Assembly: GCA_017987425.1 (NCBI GenBank)
Contig: JAGNTT010000118.1
Location: 1-6,110, forward strand
Direction of reading: 5' to 3'
Source of the DNA: Candidatus Omnitrophota bacterium
Lineage (GTDB): Bacteria; Omnitrophota; Gorgyraeia; Zapsychrales; Fredricksoniimonadaceae
Length of the DNA: 6,110 nt
Positions 1 to 6,110 of the stretch are shown piece by piece. The notes under the pieces are model-generated. The model was not told the DNA's origin, did not search any database, and was given only the letters and a program-made list of their open reading frames with translations. The first letter of the stretch is position 1, and each line of letters opens with the position of its first letter. The position numbers and the translations under genes were made by a program.

Positions 1-1822
1 CTTTATAGCCGTTCCGGTCTGCGCATTTATATGGTTTCAATTTTCCTATCCAAGATTTTCCAATATTGATCTTTCGGTTTCAAAAGCAGAAGCTATACGG
101 ATCGCCACTGAACATGTCCAAAGCAAGGAGCGGGTCGATCTTAGTTCATACCATCGCTCCGTTATTTTTGATGTGTCTACCGACGGCGACCGTTATCTTC
201 AAAAGTCCATGGGCTTCGATGCCGAAGAAAAATTTATCAAAGAGCATCAGTTGGACCTCTTTTTTTGGTCATTTCGCTTTTTTAAAGAAGGGAAAAAGGA
301 AGAATTTCGTGTCGTGATCAGCTCCAAGACAGGAGAGGTGGTTTCCTATTCTCACATTCTGGAAGATACAGCTTTCAGAGAGTCGATGAGCGAGGATGAC
401 GCCGAAAAAAAAGCGCGGGATTTTCTCATCAGACAATTCAACGTCAATTTTGATGCATGGGCATTCAATGCGAAGACCAATATCAAGTTTGATAATCGCA
501 CCGATTATACATTCTCTTGGGAAAAGAAAAATGTCGATATCCGATGGAGTCCTGATCCTAAAAGCGGGACCGGAAAACTTACAACAATGGTCGTGGTTTC
601 CGGCGACGATATATTAGCTTACAATAAGCAAACGATTTCCATTCCTGACGAATTTTACCGTTACTTAGACAGAGCTAAGGAAAGCGGCCGTAATTTAGGC
701 CTTGTATCCAACATCGGGTCCTTGTTTCTTCTCATAGGTGCGATCTGGGTCGTTATGATGCGCCGTAATCATCTGGCGATGAACAGAACCAAAGGTTTTT
801 ATACGAAGCTCATAGTTTTTCTTTTCATTCTTTCCGTCCTTTCCGCCTTTAATAATGCCCAAGGCTATATCTATGGATATCCGACGACACAGCCGTTCGC
901 TCCGTTTTTCATCCGCCAGGCGATTTACGAAGTTATCGAAAGATTTTTATTCTATATTTGTTTTATCATCCCGTGTCTGGCGGGGGAATTGCTGCGTTTT
1001 GAAATATTCCCCAAGCGTCCGCAAATGAGCATGTTCCATTATGTGACCACGACGTTTTTATCCCGCGACGTGACGCGGATAATACTTCTGGGTTATTGTT
1101 TTGCTGTCGTAATGATTGGTCTGCAGACCTCGATCTTTGAATTCGGTTATCGATACTGCGATGTCTGGATGGAGCAAAGCAGGCTGAGCCGTTTTTCATC
1201 GGCTTATTTTCCTTTTTTTGGCGTCCTGATCCTCGCCATCAATGCAAGCATCAGCGAAGAGGCTCTTTACAGGCTATTCGGCGTTAATTTTTCAATTAAA
1301 TTTTTCCGGAGCGTAGCTCTTGGTGTTTTGATTCCATCTATTATCTGGGGGCTTGGTCACACCGGATACAATGTGTTCCCGTTCTGGTTTAGGGGATTGG
1401 AGGTTACGATCCTCGGCATCTTTTCGGCCTTGGTGTATTTGCGTTTTGGCCTTATCGCCGTAGTTGTCCAGCACTTTGTTTTCGATGCCTTTTGGGCGGG
1501 TGCGCCGTATATTTTCGGGAAGTCTCCTAATAGCGATTTCTGGATGTCTTTGTTTGTGGTCGGTATTCCTTTTATGATTGCTGTCATAGCTTTGATCGCC
1601 AATCGTACGGTTGAAGCTAAAAGTGTCCGGTGGCAGTTAAACGACGCTCAGCGCTTTAATATGGAAATCCTTAAAGATTTCATTAGAGCAAAGAGTCAGG
1701 ACAAATCGTTCAATGCCCAAGCTCTGCGCGCTGAACTCATCCGGTACGGATGGGACATTGCAGTTATTGATGTTGCCTGCCAGGACCTTAATATCGGTTT
1801 TCCCGAGGAAAATCGTGGTTAG
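1..1822 (+). CDS. CPBP-family intramembrane protease with extracytoplasmic N-terminal region (5' partial)
   Basis: The frame is open from the window edge (first full codon at 2, 606 codons before TAG), so the true start lies upstream and the GTG at 173 is only internal. Numbering from base 2, residues 1-16 end a membrane segment. Residues 17 to about 230 form a soluble, probably extracytoplasmic region with two PepSY-like stretches (SKAEAIRIA near 28 and SEDDAEKKARDFL near 130). About eight membrane segments follow between 231 and 533. The CPBP (PF02517) signature is clear: EEALYR at 419-424 (bases 1256-1273), a conserved His in GLGH at 453, and HFVFD at 491-495. These should form the glutamic/metal-type active site within the membrane. 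A hydrophilic tail (534-606) is probably cytoplasmic. Family members process prenylated proteins or other membrane substrates; the substrate here is unknown. A promoter separates this gene from the operon downstream, so a shared function is not implied. Confidence 0.88.
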   Translation, partial: FIAVPVCAFIWFQFSYPRFSNIDLSVSKAEAIRIATEHVQSKERVDLSSYHRSVIFDVSTDGDRYLQKSMGFDAEEKFIKEHQLDLFFWSFRFFKEGKKEEFRVVISSKTGEVVSYSHILEDTAFRESMSEDDAEKKARDFLIRQFNVNFDAWAFNAKTNIKFDNRTDYTFSWEKKNVDIRWSPDPKSGTGKLTTMVVVSGDDILAYNKQTISIPDEFYRYLDRAKESGRNLGLVSNIGSLFLLIGAIWVVMMRRNHLAMNRTKGFYTKLIVFLFILSVLSAFNNAQGYIYGYPTTQPFAPFFIRQAIYEVIERFLFYICFIIPCLAGELLRFEIFPKRPQMSMFHYVTTTFLSRDVTRIILLGYCFAVVMIGLQTSIFEFGYRYCDVWMEQSRLSRFSSAYFPFFGVLILAINASISEEALYRLFGVNFSIKFFRSVALGVLIPSIIWGLGHTGYNVFPFWFRGLEVTILGIFSALVYLRFGLIAVVVQHFVFDAFWAGAPYIFGKSPNSDFWMSLFVVGIPFMIAVIALIANRTVEAKSVRWQLNDAQRFNMEILKDFIRAKSQDKSFNAQALRAELIRYGWDIAVIDVACQDLNIGFPEENRG

Positions 1823-1858
1823 TGCCCCATGATTTCTGTTGCGAAAGGGGCAAATTTT
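1823..1858 (+). terminator. Possible intrinsic terminator after the protease gene
   Basis: Directly after the TAG stop, TGCCCC (1823-1828) pairs perfectly with GGGGCA (1847-1852). An inner TTTC (1833-1836) pairs with GAAA (1843-1846), leaving a 4-base bulge on the left arm and a 6-base loop. The following tract is only AAATTTT-like, with four T residues, so termination would be weak. The position right at the gene end supports the call, but the short U-tract and the bulge count against a strong terminator. It may instead be a 3'-end stabilising hairpin. Confidence 0.35.
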
Positions 1859-1867
1859 GCGTATACT
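1839..1867 (+). promoter_or_regulatory. Predicted sigma70-type promoter of the molybdenum hydroxylase operon
   Basis: TTGCGA (1839-1844) matches the -35 consensus at 4 of 6 bases. TATACT (1862-1867) matches the -10 consensus at 5 of 6, and the spacer is exactly 17 bases. Transcription would start near 1874, giving a leader of about 28 bases before the ATG at 1902. A weak Shine-Dalgarno core, AGG at 1894-1896, lies 5 bases upstream of that ATG. The -35 box lies inside the hairpin that ends the upstream gene. No clear operator palindrome is visible. The call rests on consensus match and location only. Confidence 0.5.
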
Positions 1868-1901
1868 GCAGAAAATTCCAACCTTCAATCCATAGGTCAC
1901 A

Positions 1902-2762
1902 ATGCTTTTAAATTCCGTTGCATTTCATTCTCCCAGAACGCTTAAGGAAGCAGCACAGCTTTATGCATCGCTAGAAGATGTTAAGATTCTGGCGGGAGGG
2001 ACCTTTCTTCTTAATAGTCTGAAACTGCTGAAAAGGAAGGGGACAAAGACCCCTGCGAATATTATCAGCCTGCGGAAAGTCTCTGAGCTTCACGGGGCAA
2101 GGATTGAAGGCGACAAACTCATCATCCATGCCATGACGGTCATCAACGATCTTTTTGAATCGCCTCTTTTGACGGGAAACTTTGCCGTTCTGCGTACCGT
2201 CTGCCGCAATATTTCAACCAATCCTATCCGTAATATGGCCACCGTCGGCGGCAATCTGACCTGCCGCTATACCTGGACAGAAATGGGTGCAGTCATGATT
2301 GCGCTCAATGCCCAGATGCACTTTATCGGAGCGGATGGGCAGGAAACGGTTGTAAACGCCGAAGATTTTTTTAAAAACGCCGCCAAGTCCGATAAAATTT
2401 TTACTCATGTTTCGATCGGCCGTGATCAGTCTGCGGGTTTGGCTTATCGCCGGGTCAAAAAGACCATGCATGTCGATGTTCCTCTTCTGGCGGTTTGTTT
2501 AAGTGTGCGCATTCAAGATAAAAAATTCAGCGCCGCGCGAATTGCTGTCAATAACGGGACAGCGTTTGCCCAGCGCGACGCCATTCTGGAACAATTTCTC
2601 AACGGTTCGCCGGCGACTCCTGAAACGGTCGGGAAAATTTTGGAACATTTGGACGTGAATATTTATGATAAACGCAGCGATGAATACAAAAGCCATATGT
2701 TTCGCGTCTCGATCCGGAGCGCTCTTCTTGAATTAATCGATCAGTCCAGGGCTGCTTCATGA
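1902..2762 (+). CDS. Molybdenum hydroxylase FAD-binding (medium) subunit, CoxM/CutM type
   Basis: This 286-residue protein has the usual length of the FAD subunit of xanthine oxidase/CO dehydrogenase-family enzymes. It would pass electrons from the [2Fe-2S] subunit to FAD and on to an external acceptor in the cytoplasm. The FAD-binding domain (PF00941) spans about 1-172, with the two expected flavin phosphate loops: AGGTFLLN at 31-38 and ATVGGNL at 113-119. The C-terminal domain (PF03450 type) follows, beginning near AYRRVKKT at 181-188. After the second loop the sequence reads CRYTWTEMGA, unlike the common small-residue/Asp stretch at that point. There is no cysteine-rich insertion for a [4Fe-4S] cluster; only three scattered Cys are present (101, 121, 199). 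The ATG at 1902 follows a weak AGG and fits the family N-terminus. The stop overlaps the next start by 4 bases. Confidence 0.93.
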   Translation: MLLNSVAFHSPRTLKEAAQLYASLEDVKILAGGTFLLNSLKLLKRKGTKTPANIISLRKVSELHGARIEGDKLIIHAMTVINDLFESPLLTGNFAVLRTVCRNISTNPIRNMATVGGNLTCRYTWTEMGAVMIALNAQMHFIGADGQETVVNAEDFFKNAAKSDKIFTHVSIGRDQSAGLAYRRVKKTMHVDVPLLAVCLSVRIQDKKFSAARIAVNNGTAFAQRDAILEQFLNGSPATPETVGKILEHLDVNIYDKRSDEYKSHMFRVSIRSALLELIDQSRAAS

Positions 2763-3352
2763 AAATAATCACCTTAAAAATCAATCAAAAAACCTTTGAC
2801 GTTGAACTTAAAGGCAATGAAACCCTGATGGAGGTATTGCGTAACCATTTGGGTCTGACCGGAACGAAAACGGCTTGCGAAGAAAGCGAATGCGGCACAT
2901 GCACCGTCCAGGTCAACGGCAAAGCCATACTTTCCTGCATTGCGCTTGCCAGTGATTTGGAGGGGGATGACATTCTCACGATCGAGGGGCTCGCTGACGG
3001 CGACCATCTTCATCCGGTGCAGCAGGCCTATCTCGATTACGGCGCTGTTCAGTGCGGATTCTGTATTCCGGGCATGATCATGTCCACCAAAGCGCTTCTC
3101 GAAAAAAATCCCGAACCGACTCAGGAAGAGATTGAATATGCGCTCGACGGAAATATTTGCCGCTGTGCCGGTTATCCCAAAATTTTCGATGCCGTACGCA
3201 AGGCAGGAGAGGCTATGAAATTAGGGTGGCAGAAAAAGACGGATGAAGACGCCGTCAAACAAACCGGTCCCGAAAAAATTGTCATGGGTATTACATACGA
3301 AGAATTTGTCAAGACGCTGGAACCGGCGCGCGAGAAAGCGAAGGAAGCATGA
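2759..3352 (+). CDS. Molybdenum hydroxylase [2Fe-2S] (small) subunit, CoxS/CutS type
   Basis: This electron-transfer subunit carries two [2Fe-2S] clusters linking the molybdenum site to FAD. Cys40, Cys45, Cys48 and Cys60 form the plant-ferredoxin-type N-terminal cluster. Cys99, Cys102, Cys134 and Cys136 form the second cluster in the C-terminal helical domain; Gln98, just before QCGFC, is the residue that in relatives contacts the molybdopterin cofactor. All eight ligands are present, so it should be functional. The core ends near residue 155, the usual family length, but the protein runs to 197 with a charged, helix-prone extension. The start at 2759 is supported by AGGG at 2748-2751, 7 bases upstream, and by overlap with the FAD subunit stop. 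The stop overlaps the large-subunit start by 4 bases, so translation is probably coupled. Confidence 0.96.
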   Translation: MKIITLKINQKTFDVELKGNETLMEVLRNHLGLTGTKTACEESECGTCTVQVNGKAILSCIALASDLEGDDILTIEGLADGDHLHPVQQAYLDYGAVQCGFCIPGMIMSTKALLEKNPEPTQEEIEYALDGNICRCAGYPKIFDAVRKAGEAMKLGWQKKTDEDAVKQTGPEKIVMGITYEEFVKTLEPAREKAKEA

Positions 3353-5703
3353 GCGTCAGCATCAATTCATCCTCCAGTAAAGAAAATTTAAATCCCGTCG
3401 GTAAAAGTGTTCCGCGCATCGACGGCCGCGGTATCGTCACAGGGCAGACTAAATATGTATTTGATGTAAGCTTCCCAAATATGCTTGTCGGTAAAATGAT
3501 CCGCAGCGAACACCCTCACGCGCGCATCATCAGCATCGACACATCGAAAGCTGAAAAACTCCCCGGCGTCAAAGCCATCATCACCGCCAAAGATACATAC
3601 AACATTAAATACGGTTCCAACGAGTACTTCTTTCCTCATACAGTAGACCAGATGGCTATTGAAAGTGAAAAGGTGCGCTACATCGGTGATGAGATCGGAG
3701 CCGTTGCGGCGATTGATGAAGAAACGGCGCTCGAAGCGTTAAAGCTGATTGAGGTCAAATATGAAGTTCTTCCATCGGTGACCGATCCGCTTGAGGCTAT
3801 GAAGCCAGGCGCTCCGCAGATTCACGATGCCATGAATAATATCGGTGTCATCCTGCCGGTCAGTTTCGGAAATCCGGACCGCGTCTTCAAACAGTCATTC
3901 TATGTCCGTGAAGATAAGTTTTACGCTTCCGCCGCGCATATGGCGGCGCTTGAACCTCATGTCTGCATCGGCCAATGGGAAACGTTTACGAATAAAGTCA
4001 CGTTGTGGGCGTCAAGCCAGGCACCTTTTAAATGCCGTGAATCTTTAGCCAAAACCCTTAAAATGGATTTGAATGACGTGCGTGTTATAAAATTGGCGGT
4101 CGGAGGCGGGTTTGGCGGGAAGCTGGAGATGCTTCCGATGGATTTTGCCGCATGTCTTTTATCCAAAAAAGCTGGCGGGGTACCTGTTAAAATTTGCTAC
4201 AACCGTGAAGAAGAATTTTGTTTTTCCAGGCGTAAACACGGAATGCATTACACGATCAAGTCCGGTTTTACCAAAGAGGGAGTGTTAACCGCGATTACGG
4301 GTGAAGTCATCGCCGACGGCGGTGCTTACTGCAGCTACGGTCCCACGGTCATGGCGGCTGCGATCATGCGCATTTTTATGGTTTATAAAATCCAGCATTT
4401 CCGTATTTCCGGATACCGCATTTATACCAATACCCCGATCAGTGGCGCCATGCGCGGTTTTGGCGGTGTGCAATCAGGCTGGGCCATTGAATCCCACATG
4501 GACCTTGCCGCGAAAGATTTAGGATTGGATCCAATTGAACTTCGTTTACGCAACATCACCACGCCGAATATGGTCACCATCAATAAAATGCATTTGACCA
4601 CAAACGGCTTGAAAGAATGCATTGAACTTGCTTCCCAGGCGTCGGACTGGAAAAATAAGCGGGGCAATCCAAAATATTACAAAGAAGGCATTCTCCGTCG
4701 CGGGATAGGTATTGGTATTGCGGCTGATGTCATGGGATCGAAAATGTATAAGTCTCATGAATCCGCCGGTGCGATCGTCAAGATTGAAGAGGACGGATCA
4801 GTCTATTTATTTACAGGCGCGGCCGATACCGGACAGGGATCAAACACGGCGTTATCACAGATTGCCGCCCATGCGCTCGGTGTTAAATATGAGCGTATTA
4901 AATGCAAGGCGGGCGACACTGAAATCACGCCGTTCGATACCGGAAGTTTTGCCAGCCGAGTCACTTTTATTTCCGGAAATGCCGCGCTTCGCGCTGGCAA
5001 AGACGCCAAGATACAAATTTTGGAAATCGTCGCCGAGGAGCACAAGCTTGATATTGCCGATCTGGATATCGTTGCCGAACAAGTCATCCACCGCAAAGAC
5101 AATTCTGTCTTGATGACGTTCGATGCGGCGCTTAATCTTTGTTATTCCTTTAATTACGGCAAGCAGATCATCGGGCGAGGAAGTTATAATCCAAAGACCA
5201 CGCCGATTGACTTTAGAACAGGAGAGGGGAACGTCTCGGGAAGTTACGGCTTTGAAGCCCAGATCGCCGAAGTGGAAGTTAATATCGAGACGGGCGAAGT
5301 AAAAATACTCAAGATGTGGGACGCGCATGACATCGGTAAGGCAATCAATCCGCAGTCTGTCGAAGCTCAGATCGAAGGCTCTCTGGCGATGGGGATCGGT
5401 TATACGTTTTATGAAGACCTGCAATTCCGTAACGGCCGCGTCGTCAATCCTAACTTTGCCAATTACCGACTGCCTCGTTCGATCGGTATTCCCGAAATGG
5501 AAAGCATTATGGTCGAGACGGATGATCCAGAAGGTCCTTTCGGCGCCAAAGGCATGGGGGAGGCGTCCCTTTTGCCGACTTCGGCGGCGATTGCCAATGC
5601 GATCGAAGATGCCGTCGGTGTGCGCATCAAAGATTTGCCGATTACGCCTAAAAAGATTATTAAAGCCCTCAAAGAAAAAGAAAATGCCGGGAGTGTATCA
5701 TGA
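3349..5703 (+). CDS. Molybdenum hydroxylase molybdopterin-binding (large) subunit, CoxL/XdhA superfamily
   Basis: This 784-residue catalytic subunit binds the molybdenum-pterin cofactor. The Ald_Xan_dh_C domain (PF01315 type) is at about 17-150, starting VGKSVPRIDGRGIVTG. The cofactor-binding region follows: Gln224 in SSQAPF, glycine loop VGGGFGGK at 251-258, active-site loop GAMRGFGGVQ at 366-375 with Arg369, GQGSNT at 495-500, and GMGEAS at 735-740 with the presumed catalytic base Glu738. The CO dehydrogenase AYxCSFR loop is absent. The residue after GGGFGGK is Leu259, where bovine xanthine dehydrogenase has the purine-binding Glu802. TGAADTGQGSNT, GSFASRVTF and YTNTPISGAMRG resemble, from memory, the 4-hydroxybenzoyl-CoA reductase large subunit, so an aromatic or heterocyclic substrate is plausible. 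The exact substrate cannot be assigned. The start has AAGGA 3 bases upstream and overlaps the previous stop. No signal peptide is seen, so it is cytoplasmic. Confidence 0.95.
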   Translation: MSVSINSSSSKENLNPVGKSVPRIDGRGIVTGQTKYVFDVSFPNMLVGKMIRSEHPHARIISIDTSKAEKLPGVKAIITAKDTYNIKYGSNEYFFPHTVDQMAIESEKVRYIGDEIGAVAAIDEETALEALKLIEVKYEVLPSVTDPLEAMKPGAPQIHDAMNNIGVILPVSFGNPDRVFKQSFYVREDKFYASAAHMAALEPHVCIGQWETFTNKVTLWASSQAPFKCRESLAKTLKMDLNDVRVIKLAVGGGFGGKLEMLPMDFAACLLSKKAGGVPVKICYNREEEFCFSRRKHGMHYTIKSGFTKEGVLTAITGEVIADGGAYCSYGPTVMAAAIMRIFMVYKIQHFRISGYRIYTNTPISGAMRGFGGVQSGWAIESHMDLAAKDLGLDPIELRLRNITTPNMVTINKMHLTTNGLKECIELASQASDWKNKRGNPKYYKEGILRRGIGIGIAADVMGSKMYKSHESAGAIVKIEEDGSVYLFTGAADTGQGSNTALSQIAAHALGVKYERIKCKAGDTEITPFDTGSFASRVTFISGNAALRAGKDAKIQILEIVAEEHKLDIADLDIVAEQVIHRKDNSVLMTFDAALNLCYSFNYGKQIIGRGSYNPKTTPIDFRTGEGNVSGSYGFEAQIAEVEVNIETGEVKILKMWDAHDIGKAINPQSVEAQIEGSLAMGIGYTFYEDLQFRNGRVVNPNFANYRLPRSIGIPEMESIMVETDDPEGPFGAKGMGEASLLPTSAAIANAIEDAVGVRIKDLPITPKKIIKALKEKENAGSVS

Positions 5704-6080
5704 TCAAAAAAATCCTGTATTCAGTTGTTGTGTTTGCCGTTCTTTCAGCCGGATGCAGTGTTTATCAAATTGATTCCAGTCCGGAAAAAGAATCAGTCTA
5801 TTACCCTCCGAAAAAATCGCCGATGCAGGTCGTTTATCTTGAAGCGCTCGATAAGCCGCACGAAATCATCGGTACTGTCACCGTCACAACCGAACGCCGC
5901 CAGGCCCTGGAGAACATTCTTCCCAAGATGCAGTATGAAGCTGCCGTGTTAGGGGGAGATGCGATCACCGACATCCAGACAGATGCGACGGGGACATGGA
6001 AGAAAATCAAAGCCCAGGCATTGCTCGGCAATGCCTATATCCGCGCCAATTATTCCGCCAAAGTTGTAGTCTTTAAGTAG
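5700..6080 (+). CDS. Small predicted lipoprotein, function unknown
   Basis: This 126-residue protein begins with a lipoprotein signal peptide: basic MIKK, hydrophobic core ILYSVVVFAV, and LSAGC with lipidated Cys19. The -3 residue is Ser rather than the usual Leu, but the sequence still fits the broad lipobox pattern. The mature part has a short polar linker with YYPPKKSP, then a compact domain from about 45. That domain contains EIIGTVTVT, a helix-like segment (RQALENILPKMQYEAAVLGG) and DAITDIQ, ending in a beta-rich segment. The layout of a GTV strand, Ala-rich helix and GGDAI resembles YbjQ-like or other small envelope lipoproteins, but I cannot name a family. GGGAG at 5689-5693 sits 6 bases before the ATG, and the start overlaps the hydroxylase stop by 4 bases. 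Cotranslation with the hydroxylase is likely; a functional link is inference. Confidence 0.82.
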   Translation: MIKKILYSVVVFAVLSAGCSVYQIDSSPEKESVYYPPKKSPMQVVYLEALDKPHEIIGTVTVTTERRQALENILPKMQYEAAVLGGDAITDIQTDATGTWKKIKAQALLGNAYIRANYSAKVVVFK

Positions 6081-6110
6081 TCTTAAAATCTGATGAATTT
6101 AATATCCGGG

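Larger units (their letters stand above)
1902..6080 (+). other. Predicted four-gene operon (FAD, [2Fe-2S], Mo subunit, lipoprotein)
   Basis: Four same-strand genes are joined by three ATGA overlaps at 2759-2762, 3349-3352 and 5700-5703, in each of which the stop TGA of one gene shares bases with the ATG of the next. No room exists for internal terminators, and the only promoter candidate lies at 1839-1867. The subunit order FAD, FeS, Mo matches the coxMSL-type order. The operon may continue past 6110, as no terminator is seen in the final 30 bases. Maturation genes (XdhC-like, MobA-like) are not in the window. Confidence 0.75.

Noticed and set aside
173..1822. GTG at 173 as the start of the protease gene
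   Set aside because: The same frame is open without a stop back to base 2 and encodes a membrane segment plus a sequence continuous with the soluble domain, so the gene starts upstream of the window.
4712..5113. 133-codon open frame on the + strand within the large-subunit gene
   Set aside because: It is an out-of-frame shadow rich in Arg and Ser without a plausible domain, overlapping the Mo-cofactor-binding region.
4855..5424. 189-codon open frame on the - strand inside the large-subunit gene
   Set aside because: It lies entirely opposite a clearly conserved coding region (GQGSNT to the C-terminal domain), shows no recognisable motif, and is a shadow of the codon pattern on the + strand.
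3349..5703. Form I CO dehydrogenase large subunit (CoxL)
   Set aside because: The gene order matches coxMSL, but the active-site loop reads GAMRGFGGVQ and lacks the Cys of AYxCSFR needed for the Mo-Cu centre.
1902..6080. A novel defence or mobile system
   Set aside because: No nuclease, recombinase, toxin-antitoxin pair, repeat array or terminal inverted repeats are visible; the genes are a metabolic enzyme operon with a lipoprotein. The CPBP protease is related to Abi proteins, but that alone does not indicate phage defence.
6067..6089. Short tandem direct repeat TAGTCTTTAAG / TAGTCTTAAAA at the end of the lipoprotein gene
   Set aside because: Only two imperfect copies of about 11 bases, partly coding; no stem-loop with a U-tract and no sign of an integration site.

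Overview
The window looks like ordinary chromosomal DNA from a Gram-negative-type (diderm) bacterium with moderate GC content. The main support for this is a short lipoprotein with a type II signal peptide at the right end. All genes lie on the + strand, are tightly packed, and read as uninterrupted frames. I cannot assign a taxon from sequence alone; an uncultured anaerobe-rich lineage such as Omnitrophota is only a guess.

Layout: (1) Positions 1-1822 hold the 3' part of a large membrane protein gene. It encodes a CPBP (Abi/CAAX-protease-like) intramembrane protease with a long extracytoplasmic N-terminal region and a cytoplasmic C-terminal tail. Its start lies upstream of the window. (2) Positions 1823-1901 are a 79-base gap containing a hairpin just after the stop codon and a good sigma70-like promoter (TTGCGA, 17-base spacer, TATACT). 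This is the only likely transcription boundary in the window. (3) Positions 1902-5703 encode a three-subunit molybdenum hydroxylase of the xanthine oxidase/CO dehydrogenase family, in the order FAD subunit, [2Fe-2S] subunit, molybdopterin subunit. (4) Positions 5700-6080 encode a small predicted lipoprotein. The last 30 bases show no gene or clear terminator.

The four genes from 1902 to 6080 are joined by three identical ATGA stop/start overlaps of 4 bases, which points to one translationally coupled operon. Electrons from substrate hydroxylation at the molybdenum centre would pass through two [2Fe-2S] clusters to FAD and then to an unknown acceptor. The large subunit lacks the CO dehydrogenase active-site cysteine loop and the substrate-binding Glu of classical xanthine dehydrogenase. 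It shares several motifs with the 4-hydroxybenzoyl-CoA reductase large subunit, but the FAD subunit has no [4Fe-4S] insertion loop typical of that reductase. The substrate therefore remains open; an aromatic or N-heterocyclic compound is the best guess. No cofactor-maturation, transport or regulator gene is visible here.

I found no RNA gene, mobile element, CRISPR array or clearly new system. The most unusual points are the lipoprotein fused into the hydroxylase operon, the active-site residue pattern of the large subunit, and the domain layout of the protease.
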